Source of the DNA: Bacillota bacterium
GTDB lineage: Bacteria > Bacillota > Clostridia > Acetivibrionales > DSM-1351
Reading direction: 5' to 3'
DNA length: 13,178 nt
Assembly: GCA_023431385.1 (NCBI GenBank)
Contig: JAEYWA010000210.1
Coordinates: 1 to 13,178 of the forward strand
The translations under genes were made by a program, and so were the position numbers. Positions 6,138 through 12,694 of the stretch are shown piece after piece; position 1 is the first letter of the stretch; each line of letters starts with the position of its first letter. The notes beneath the pieces were generated by a model, which searched no databases, was not told where the DNA came from, and was given only the letters and a program-made list of their open reading frames with translations.

Positions 6138-6167
6138 TTGATTTAAAATTAATTTAACTTATTATAT
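6138..6167 (+). promoter_or_regulatory. Promoter supplied by module B
   Basis: TTGATT (6138-6143) and TTATAT (6162-6167) are 18 nt apart; the position relative to the TGAATAGTGCGGTA end is similar to the other modules. Less close to consensus than in A and C. Confidence 0.45.
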
Positions 6168-6205
6168 AAAATGTAATACAAACAAGGCTGAACAGGAGGC
6201 ATGAA

Positions 6206-6600
6206 ATGAGAAAGATTGTATTTAAGCAGATTGTAGTATATGTAGTATACTAATTGCGTATACTCTGATAGGTGTTATACTACCCAGCAGTCTTGATATC
6301 GAATTTCCTGCTTTAACCTTTTTTACGTGGCTCATTGCTCCACTCATTGCAGTAATATCAGCTACACAAATATCAAAATTGTTTAAAACTAAAGTTAATA
6401 TACACATAATAATTTCTTTTATTATAAACTTCATATGTATTCTAATTTATACATGGTTTGAGAGCCGAAAACCTTATGTTGAAGGTGATTTCTTGGACTT
6501 TCGAGGCTTAATTGTAGCATTCTTTGGTTATGGGCAGTTAGTAGGTATTATATTCACAATAGTGTGGGTAAAAATAATAAGAAAATCAAAAGTACTTTAA
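6206..6600 (+). pseudogene. Frameshifted small membrane protein
   Basis: ATG 6206 has AGGAGG (6194-6199) at 6 nt and encodes MRKIVFKQIVVYVVY before a TAA at 6251-6253. The next frame is open from 6226 to the TAA at 6598-6600 and gives hydrophobic sequence directly at the break: ILIAYTLIGVILPSSLDI, then FFTWLIAPLIAVISATQISKL, IIISFIINFICILIYTW and GQLVGIIFTIVWVKIIRK. Joined at about 6246 the two frames make a protein of about 131 residues with four membrane helices. The break falls in a perfect 9-bp tandem duplication (TGTAGTATA at 6232-6240 and 6241-6249). One missing base restores the frame. The second frame has no plausible start of its own before the TTG at 6379, so the gene is broken unless the base is a sequencing error. 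I do not recognise a family. Confidence 0.7.
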
Positions 6601-6620
6601 GCTAAATTGGGATCGATTCG

Positions 6621-6657
6621 ACCACACATCACAGTTATGACTTAGTGCGGTTTTTTT
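6621..6657 (+). terminator. Intrinsic terminator after the membrane-protein gene (left arm of module C)
   Basis: ACCACAC (6621-6627) pairs with GTGCGGT (6645-6651) with a single A-C mismatch where the other copies have G-C, followed by seven T. It begins 20 nt after the stop. The intact right arm with a mutated left arm suggests decay from the ACCGCAC form. Confidence 0.75.
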
Positions 6658-6741
6658 CATGTCCGGGTTTCAGACGCTATTTGAATAGAAAACGGCGGAA
6701 ATGAAGGAAAGACTGGACGTTGAAAACTGAATAGTGCGGTA
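6621..6741 (+). repeat. Intergenic module C
   Basis: The longest copy (121 bp). The left arm is mutated (ACCACACATCA), the right arm TGAATAGTGCGGTA at 6728-6741 is perfect. After the T-run it shares TTTTTTCATG with module D. The spacer contains GGCGGAAATGAAGG and TTGAAAAC. Confidence 0.8.
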
Positions 6742-6752
6742 GCGGTTTAAAC

Positions 6753-6781
6753 TTGACATAGCAATCTACCAGATGTAGTAT
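6753..6781 (+). promoter_or_regulatory. Promoter supplied by module C
   Basis: Perfect TTGACA (6753-6758), 17 nt, TAGTAT (6776-6781). It is the best promoter in the array and lies about 90 nt upstream of the lipoprotein gene. Confidence 0.75.
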
Positions 6782-6868
6782 TATTTGTAATGAATGCTTT
6801 TGAATCGATATTGTAGCCAAAATACGAAGTTAATGTAAGAATAAATTATTAAAGGGAGAGTTAAAACA

Positions 6869-7339
6869 TTGAGAATAAGATTTCTAACAATTACTTTGTT
6901 TATTATGGTATTATCCCTTACTGCATCATGTTCAAAGGAACAAATTGAAACCAGAATTTATTCTTTTTGTGGTGAGACGGATGTTATAACGATAAATAAT
7001 GGTTTAATTATATCAACTGACGGTTTAGAAAAATTTATTGGTGGAGATTTAACATTTAAAGGTGAAGAACCACTAGATGTTAAAAGTTGTGTTACAAAAT
7101 TCTTTTATTACAAAGATGGAGTTGAAGATACCATTTTAAGCAATTCTGAAAGCGTTGAAGGTTCTACGAAAGGCTCAATAATTTCAACAGATATGGGTTC
7201 AATCAGTTCAGAAAACTTATTTTATAGTAATAATTTGGAGCAAGTTATTAAGTCGTTAAACTTGTCAATAACTGGATTTTTTATGAATGGGGAAAAGTTT
7301 GAATATAATGTAGTTCTTGACGTAGAAAAGGCTTATTAA
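6869..7339 (+). CDS. Hypothetical lipoprotein
   Basis: The 156-residue product begins with a signal peptide (MRIRFLTITLFIMVLSLTASC) ending in a lipobox-like LTASC, so Cys21 is the likely lipid-anchored residue. The mature part looks like beta-rich secreted sequence (SFCGETDVITINNGLIISTDGLEKFIGGDLTF) without a motif I can name; two further Cys residues occur. The start is TTG, chosen because AAAGGGAG (6851-6858) precedes it by 10 nt and it begins the signal peptide exactly. Promoter from module C upstream, terminator D 34 nt after the stop: a self-contained unit. The early GETDVITINNGLI stretch may be part of a small secreted domain; function unknown. Confidence 0.75.
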   Translation: MRIRFLTITLFIMVLSLTASCSKEQIETRIYSFCGETDVITINNGLIISTDGLEKFIGGDLTFKGEEPLDVKSCVTKFFYYKDGVEDTILSNSESVEGSTKGSIISTDMGSISSENLFYSNNLEQVIKSLNLSITGFFMNGEKFEYNVVLDVEKAY

Positions 7340-7372
7340 CTAACACAACAAGTATATAGATTCTAAAATCGG

Positions 7373-7411
7373 TACCGCACATTCAGTTAAATGAATTGCG
7401 GTTTTTTCATG
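7373..7411 (+). repeat. Right-edge half copy of the intergenic module (terminator half)
   Basis: TACCGCACATTCAGTTAA through TTTTTTCATG matches the left part of modules B and C. The spacer, the TGAATAGTGCGGTA arm and the promoter are absent; a Nudix remnant takes over at the shared CATG. Confidence 0.7.
7374..7407 (+). terminator. Intrinsic terminator after the lipoprotein gene (module D)
   Basis: ACCGCA and ATTCA (7374-7379, 7381-7385) pair with TGAAT and TGCGGT (7392-7396, 7397-7402) with one bulged C and loop GTTAAA, followed by six T. It is the cleanest copy of the terminator arm. Confidence 0.9.
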
Positions 7412-7560
7412 ACAACAGATAGTGATTGGTTTAGGTATCGTGCAACAGCTATAATCATCGAAAATAATTGCGTTTTATTGTCAAGAAATGTCATGAAACA
7501 GCTTTTTGTTATTATTTCTTCAGCATTCGATACCCGGCAGTCGTTGAAACAGCAAAATAA
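7409..7560 (+). pseudogene. Nudix hydrolase N-terminal remnant
   Basis: From ATG 7409 the frame reads MTTDSDWFRYRATAIIIE then NNCVLLSRN, the usual first strand of many Firmicute Nudix hydrolases (WFRYRAxAIIIE...VLL). About 20 nt later another frame reads YYFFSIRYPAVVETAK and TAA at 7558-7560, which resembles the YYYSIGGAVExGETA run leading into the Nudix box. So there is a frameshift near 7490-7510 and the protein ends before the catalytic box (GX5EX7REUXEEXGU). No ribosome binding site is present; the ATG touches the T-run of terminator D. It is a dead fragment. Confidence 0.65.
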
Positions 7561-7561
7561 C

Positions 7562-7589
7562 TTGACAGAGAACACAAGTTTGATAAATA
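7562..7589 (+). promoter_or_regulatory. Likely promoter of the topoisomerase operon
   Basis: Perfect TTGACA (7562-7567), 16 nt, then an extended -10 (TGA-TAAATA, 7581-7589), 35 nt upstream of the start codon. The -35 is strong and the -10 weak. Confidence 0.45.
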
Positions 7590-7623
7590 ATGTTAAGGAA
7601 CAATAAAAACGGAGGAGTAACTA

Positions 7624-9606
7624 ATGACAAAAGATACCAGAAAGACTGAATATGGCAATGAGAGTATTTCATCCTTAAAAGGTGCAGACAGAGTAAGGCT
7701 GCGTCCGGGCGTTATATTTGGATCAGATGGTCTGGATGGTTGTCAGCATTCTTTCTTCGAAATTCTGTCAAACTCAATCGACGAGGCCAGGGAAGGGCAT
7801 GGTAATGTTATCGAAGTTACCAGGTTTGCTGACCATTCAATAATGATACAGGACTGGGGCAGAGGGCTGCCCGTTGACTACAACACCAAGGAGGAGCGAT
7901 ACAACTGGGAGCTGGTGTACTGCGAATTGTACGCGGGAGGTAAGTACCAGAACAACTCCGGTGAAAACTACGAATACAGTCTTGGTTTAAATGGTCTTGG
8001 TGCATGCGCAACCCAATACAGCTCTGAATATTTTGATGTTACTGTATTCAGAGATGGACATAAATATCAGCTTCACTTTGAAAAGGGTGAAAACATAGGC
8101 GGGCTTAACAAGGAAAAATGTAAATATGAGCAAACTTCCACAATTCAGAAATGGAAACCTGATATTGATGTATTTACCGATATAAACATTCCTCTGGAAT
8201 ATTTTCAAACAGTTCTAAAAAAGCAGGCAGTGGTAAACGCCGGACTTCGTTTTATACTTAAGGATGAGGAATCGGGTGAGACATTTATATATTGCTATGA
8301 AAACGGTATAGTCGATTACATAAAGGAAATCAATAAAGATAATGGCTTTACTGACGTTCAATTCTATGAAACTGCTACAAGAGGTCGTGACAGGGAGGAC
8401 AAGCCCGAGTACAAGGTAAAAATGCAAATTGCCTTCTGCTTTAATAATCAGACAAATCTTCTGGAATACTACCATAATTCAAGTTTTCTTGAATATGGAG
8501 GTGCTCCTGACAAGGCTGTTAAGAATGCAATGGTTTATGAAATAGACAAATGTATAAAGGCCAGGGGCAAATATACCAAGGATGAAGCTAAAATTACCTT
8601 TGCGGACGTTGAAGACAGTTTGATTCTGGTGGTTAATTCCTTCTCGACTGTTACAAGTTATGAAAATCAGACGAAAAAGTCTATTACCAATAAATTTATT
8701 CAGGAAACAATGACCGAATTTCTGAGACAACAGTTGGAAGTGTATTTTATTGAGAATAAGGTTGAAAGTGATAAAATAATAGAACAGGTTTTGGTTAACA
8801 AGCGAAGCAGGGAAACTGCCGAAAAAACCAGAATCAATATTAAGAAGAAACTTAGCGGAAATGTGGACATTTCGAACCGAGTGAAGAAGTTTGTTGACTG
8901 CAGAACAAAAGATTTGTCAAAAAGAGAAATATATATAGTGGAGGGTGACTCCGCACTTGGTTCCTGCAAGCTTGGCCGTGACGCCGAGTTTCAGGCTATT
9001 ATGCCTGTCAGAGGTAAGATTTTAAATTGTCTTAAAGCGGATTATGACAGCATATTTAAAAATGAAATTATTGTTGATTTGCTAAAGGTTCTGGGCTGTG
9101 GGGTTGAAATCAAGTCCAAACATAACAAGGAGCTTAATACCTTTGATTTAGATAATCTCAGGTGGAACAAGGTTATAATTTGTACCGATGCCGATGTAGA
9201 CGGCTTTCAGATAAGGACGCTTATACTTACCATGCTATACAGACTTGTACCTACGCTGCTTCAGGAAGGTAAGGTTTTTATAGCCGAATCTCCACTATTT
9301 GAGATAAGCTGCAAGGGAAAAAGCTATTTCGCATATTCCGAAAAGGAAAAGGCAGATATACTATCAAAACTCGAGGGTAAAAAGTTCTCAATACAACGGT
9401 CAAAAGGACTTGGTGAAAATGAGCCTGAGATGATGTGGCTTACAACCATGAGTCCGGAGACCCGCAGACTTATTAAGGTAACTCCTACAGAAGTCGAATA
9501 TACGGCACAAATGTTTGACGTGCTTCTGGGAGATAATTTGCCTGGCAGAAAGCTTTTCATAGAGGAAAACGGCAGCAAATATCTGGACATGATAGACGTA
9601 AGCTGA
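7624..9606 (+). CDS. Divergent type IIA topoisomerase ATPase subunit (ParE/GyrB-like)
   Basis: This subunit binds ATP, dimerises and drives strand passage for the cleavage subunit encoded next. The 660 residues follow the GyrB/ParE order. The GHKL ATPase comes first: E46 in FFEILSNSIDEAREG, D77 in IQDWGRGLP, then GLNGLGA at 121-127. The transducer carries the ATP-sensing YENQTKK loop, Q349-T-K351. The Toprim metal site is E440-GDSA and D522-A-D524-V-D526-G. K594-GLGE and TTMSPETRRL follow. All catalytic residues are present, so it should be active. It differs from canonical GyrB/ParE at usually fixed places: GLHGVGA reads GLNGLGA, DGSHIRTL reads DGFQIRTL, and QRYKGLGE reads QRSKGLGE. No large GyrB insertion is present. 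GGAGGAG sits 6 nt before ATG. I leave the symbol open because gyrB, parE or a third paralogue cannot be told apart from one sequence. Confidence 0.9.
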   Translation: MTKDTRKTEYGNESISSLKGADRVRLRPGVIFGSDGLDGCQHSFFEILSNSIDEAREGHGNVIEVTRFADHSIMIQDWGRGLPVDYNTKEERYNWELVYCELYAGGKYQNNSGENYEYSLGLNGLGACATQYSSEYFDVTVFRDGHKYQLHFEKGENIGGLNKEKCKYEQTSTIQKWKPDIDVFTDINIPLEYFQTVLKKQAVVNAGLRFILKDEESGETFIYCYENGIVDYIKEINKDNGFTDVQFYETATRGRDREDKPEYKVKMQIAFCFNNQTNLLEYYHNSSFLEYGGAPDKAVKNAMVYEIDKCIKARGKYTKDEAKITFADVEDSLILVVNSFSTVTSYENQTKKSITNKFIQETMTEFLRQQLEVYFIENKVESDKIIEQVLVNKRSRETAEKTRINIKKKLSGNVDISNRVKKFVDCRTKDLSKREIYIVEGDSALGSCKLGRDAEFQAIMPVRGKILNCLKADYDSIFKNEIIVDLLKVLGCGVEIKSKHNKELNTFDLDNLRWNKVIICTDADVDGFQIRTLILTMLYRLVPTLLQEGKVFIAESPLFEISCKGKSYFAYSEKEKADILSKLEGKKFSIQRSKGLGENEPEMMWLTTMSPETRRLIKVTPTEVEYTAQMFDVLLGDNLPGRKLFIEENGSKYLDMIDVS

Positions 9607-9702
9607 TTTATTGATTAAACGGATATTAAGTTAAAAGGATACACTTATACATTTTGAATTTTGTTATAAAGTAACAGCATATTAACAGAAAAGAGGATAT
9701 GA

Positions 9703-11892
9703 ATGTCTACTCACAAAAATTTTGTTGAACAGGATATAGTATCAACACTTGAGAACAATTACATGCCGTATGCAATGAGCGTTATTGTATCAAGAGCAAT
9801 CCCAGAAATAGACGGCTTCAAGCCCTCCCACAGGAAATTGCTCTATACCATGTACAAAATGGGCCTGCTCACCGGTGCAAAGACCAAATCATCAAATATT
9901 GTGGGTCAGACCATGAAACTGAATCCACACGGTGATATGGCTATTTATGAAACCATGGTCAGGCTGACCAGAGGTAATAACGCTCTGCTTCATCCTTTCG
10001 TAGATTCAAAGGGAAACTTTGGTAAACAGTATTCCAGGGATATGAAGTTTGCAGCGCCCCGTTATACTGAGGCAAAGCTTGACAAGTTTTGTGAAGAAGT
10101 ATTCAAGGATATTGATAAAAACACTGTAGAATTCGTGGATAATTACGACGGAACTATGAAAGAACCCGTACTTCTGCCTACGACCTATCCCAATATTCTT
10201 GTAAATGCAAATCAGGGGATTGCTGTTGGTATGGCAAGTAACATTTGCAGCTTCAATCTTGAGGAAATATGCCAAGCTACCTCTGCATTAATAGACAATC
10301 CTGATGCAATTATGGAGGATTACCTTAAAGCACCCGATTTTTCATCCGGCGGACAGCTTATTTATTCCGAAAAGGAGATAAGAGATATATATGCTAATGG
10401 AAAGGGCAGCTTCAAGGTTCGAGCAAAATATAAGTATGACAAGGAAAACAATTGTATAGAGATTATTGAAATTCCATATACAACAACTGTTGAAGCCATA
10501 ATGGATCAGATTATCGATTTGATTAAGGGTGGTAAAATTAAGGAAATTACTGATGTGAGAGATGAGACTGATTTAAGTGGTCTGAAGCTTACTCTTGATA
10601 TCAGAAAAAATACCGATCCTGACGCCTTGATGAACAAGCTTTTCAAATTTACGCCGCTTCAGGACAGCTTCAACTGCAATTTCAATATATTAATAAACGG
10701 TAAGCCAAGAGTTATGGGAGTTAGAACTATTCTAAACGAATGGCTTGCTTTCAGAGTTGATTGCATTAAGCGGCAAACCCTTTATGATATAGAGAAAAAG
10801 AGCGATAAGCTTCATCTCCTTATGGGTTTGAAAAAGATACTGATGGATATTGACAAAGCTATTGCCATTATAAGGGGAACAGAGGAAGAGGCTCTAGTAA
10901 TCCCTAATTTGATGAACGGCTTTCAGATTGATGAGGTACAGGCTGATTTTATTGCTGAAATAAAGCTCAGAAATCTTAACAAGGAGTATATACTGAACAG
11001 AGTCAGTGAAGTTGATGACCTTGTTAAGGAAATTGCTGAATTAAAGGATATATACGGTAATGAAAGCAAGATTAAAAAGATTATTCAAAAGCAGCTTAAG
11101 GAAATTGTCAAGAAGTTCGGACAGCCAAGACGTACTGAGTTAATTCATGAAGAGCATGTGGAGGAAATAACCACTGAGCATTTGATTGAAGATTACAACC
11201 TTAAGATATTCCTGACAGAACAAAGTTATCTTAAAAAAATACCGCTGGTATCTTTAAGAGCAAATCCTGAGCATAAGCTGAAGGACGATGATAATATTGT
11301 TCAGGAAATCGAGTCTCATAACAAGGCCGACTTGTTGCTATTCTCGAATAAGTTCAACGTGTACAAAACAAAAATCTATGATATTCCGGATTGCAAGGCG
11401 AGCAGCCTTGGAGAATATCTGACAAATCTGTTGAGTCTTGAAAATGATGAAAAGATTATCTATGTAACTTCAACAGACAATTATGACGGATACATGCTGT
11501 TCTTCTATGAAAATGGTAAAGCTGCGAAAATAGAGATGTCCAGCTATGCGACAAAAACTAACCGCAAAAAGCTTGCCAATGCCTATTGTGACAGTTCATC
11601 TCTTGTAAGGATGATGTTTACTACCGAAGATATTGATCTTGTGGCAACCAGCAGCATTAAAAAGGTTCTGGTATTTAATACTGAGAACATCAACCCTAAA
11701 TCAACAAGAGATTCGCAGGGAGTGCAGGTTTTGACCTCTAAAAAAGGAAGTACGCTGGTGTATATTAAAACAATTGAGGAAATGCAGCTGAGCGATGTGG
11801 ACTACTATCGTACCAAGAATATTCCTGCAATAGGTTGTTATCTTAAGGATGAAGATAAAGCCGATATACAGCTGACCTTGGAGTTAGAGTAA
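9703..11892 (+). CDS. Divergent type IIA topoisomerase cleavage subunit (ParC/GyrA-like)
   Basis: This subunit cuts and rejoins both DNA strands through a tyrosine. In the 729 residues the winged-helix domain holds the catalytic pair R120-Y121 (AAPRYTEAKL), and PNILVNANQGIAVGMAS carries the Ile that wedges into DNA. The tower and coiled coil run to about residue 490. The C-terminal third is a reduced beta-pinwheel without the GyrA box (QRRGGKG), so wrapping-dependent negative supercoiling is unlikely and ParC-like decatenation or relaxation is more probable. The quinolone region reads NPHGDMAIYE. Met79 sits where E. coli GyrA has Ser83, Glu83 where it has Asp87, and Asn74 replaces a His. AAGAGG lies 6 nt before ATG; 96 nt without a clear terminator separate it from the ATPase subunit, so the two are probably co-transcribed. 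Confidence 0.9.
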   Translation: MSTHKNFVEQDIVSTLENNYMPYAMSVIVSRAIPEIDGFKPSHRKLLYTMYKMGLLTGAKTKSSNIVGQTMKLNPHGDMAIYETMVRLTRGNNALLHPFVDSKGNFGKQYSRDMKFAAPRYTEAKLDKFCEEVFKDIDKNTVEFVDNYDGTMKEPVLLPTTYPNILVNANQGIAVGMASNICSFNLEEICQATSALIDNPDAIMEDYLKAPDFSSGGQLIYSEKEIRDIYANGKGSFKVRAKYKYDKENNCIEIIEIPYTTTVEAIMDQIIDLIKGGKIKEITDVRDETDLSGLKLTLDIRKNTDPDALMNKLFKFTPLQDSFNCNFNILINGKPRVMGVRTILNEWLAFRVDCIKRQTLYDIEKKSDKLHLLMGLKKILMDIDKAIAIIRGTEEEALVIPNLMNGFQIDEVQADFIAEIKLRNLNKEYILNRVSEVDDLVKEIAELKDIYGNESKIKKIIQKQLKEIVKKFGQPRRTELIHEEHVEEITTEHLIEDYNLKIFLTEQSYLKKIPLVSLRANPEHKLKDDDNIVQEIESHNKADLLLFSNKFNVYKTKIYDIPDCKASSLGEYLTNLLSLENDEKIIYVTSTDNYDGYMLFFYENGKAAKIEMSSYATKTNRKKLANAYCDSSSLVRMMFTTEDIDLVATSSIKKVLVFNTENINPKSTRDSQGVQVLTSKKGSTLVYIKTIEEMQLSDVDYYRTKNIPAIGCYLKDEDKADIQLTLELE

Positions 11893-11906
11893 AATTAGGG
11901 GGTAAA

Positions 11907-12584
11907 ATGATCAAACTGTACATAACGAGACATGGTGAAACACAATGGAATGTTGAGGGCAGGATGCAGGGGTGGAATAACTCTGAACTGACAGCAAAGG
12001 GTATAGAAAATGCAAAGACTCTTGGAAAAAGCCTGAACGGCATAGATTTTAAAGTTATTTATTCCAGCTCCAGCCAGAGAGCTGTTAATACAGCCGAACT
12101 AATAAGAGGAGACAGGAAAATTGATATTATAACTGATGAAAATCTTAGAGAAATAAATCTGGGAGAATGGGAAGGAAAGGCAAAGAACGAGTTTACAGAA
12201 GCCGATAAGGACGGTTTGGATGCTTTCTGGAACAGGCCACATCAGTACAAGGCCAGTTCAGGTGAAGACTTCTTCCAGGTCAGATCACGAATTGAAGCTG
12301 TTTTAAAGAGAATTATCAAGGAAAATAAAAACTGCAATGTTCTTATAGTTACACACGCTGTTATTGTAAAGACCATAATGGCTATATTTAAGGGTATTCC
12401 AATTGAAAAGCTGTGGGAACAGCCTTTTATATATGGGACAAGCATGAGTATAGTTGAAATTGATAATGATTCTGAGCATAATGAGTGCAGCCCAATAGAT
12501 AAAGCTAATGACAGAGTGGATTTTTTCGAGACTTTAAAAGCCAGGGTAATAATTGAAGGTGATATGTCTCACATAAGGGAGTAG
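11907..12584 (+). CDS. Histidine phosphatase (phosphoglycerate mutase-like family)
   Basis: The 225-residue protein carries every hallmark of the branch-1 histidine phosphatase superfamily. The phospho-accepting site is R8-H9-G10-E-T, then SSSSQRAVNTAE with R58, LREINLGEWEG with E82, and VLIVTHAVIV with H150. Members remove phosphate from small metabolites (CobC-like, broad-range phosphatases) or act as phosphoglycerate mutases; the short length and GEWEGK favour a phosphatase. The tail after about 200 (VDFFETLKARVIIEGD) is not part of the core. It starts 14 nt after the topoisomerase stop with AGGGGG 4 nt before ATG, so it belongs to the same operon; no functional link to the topoisomerase is evident. 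Confidence 0.88.
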   Translation: MIKLYITRHGETQWNVEGRMQGWNNSELTAKGIENAKTLGKSLNGIDFKVIYSSSSQRAVNTAELIRGDRKIDIITDENLREINLGEWEGKAKNEFTEADKDGLDAFWNRPHQYKASSGEDFFQVRSRIEAVLKRIIKENKNCNVLIVTHAVIVKTIMAIFKGIPIEKLWEQPFIYGTSMSIVEIDNDSEHNECSPIDKANDRVDFFETLKARVIIEGDMSHIRE

Positions 12585-12630
12585 TACGCTAAGTAATAGT
12601 AGTGAGTTATATAACAGCAAAGTAATAACT

Positions 12631-12694
12631 AAGATATCGTTAAGTAAGTAATCAGCTGGTTAAGCTAGCAGCTTTCTTACTTCGTAAATATCTT
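12631..12694. terminator. Composite palindrome between convergent genes
   Basis: Three nested arm pairs: AAGATAT 12631-12637 with ATATCTT 12688-12694, AAGTAAG 12642-12648 with CTTACTT 12676-12682, and AGCTG 12654-12658 with CAGCT 12669-12673. It covers the last codons of the MFS gene and sits between two convergent stops. No clean T-run is present on either strand, so terminator function is likely but not certain. Confidence 0.5.

Noticed and set aside
5373..6741. Classical integron attC sites
   Set aside because: Size and inverted ends fit, but the GTTRRRY / RYYYAAC core boxes are not at the module ends and no integrase is in the window. Described instead as a distinct repeat.
5373..6741. 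Simple MITE insertions with TA target duplication
   Set aside because: TACCGCAC...GTGCGGTA with TA ends suggests it, but similarity continues past the right end into the promoter in modules A, C and the left half copy, and module C lacks the left T. A MITE with these boundaries does not explain that.
7391..7606. 71-residue frame before the topoisomerase gene as a real gene
   Set aside because: It starts inside terminator D, lacks a ribosome binding site, and only its first part resembles Nudix; listed as a pseudogene instead.
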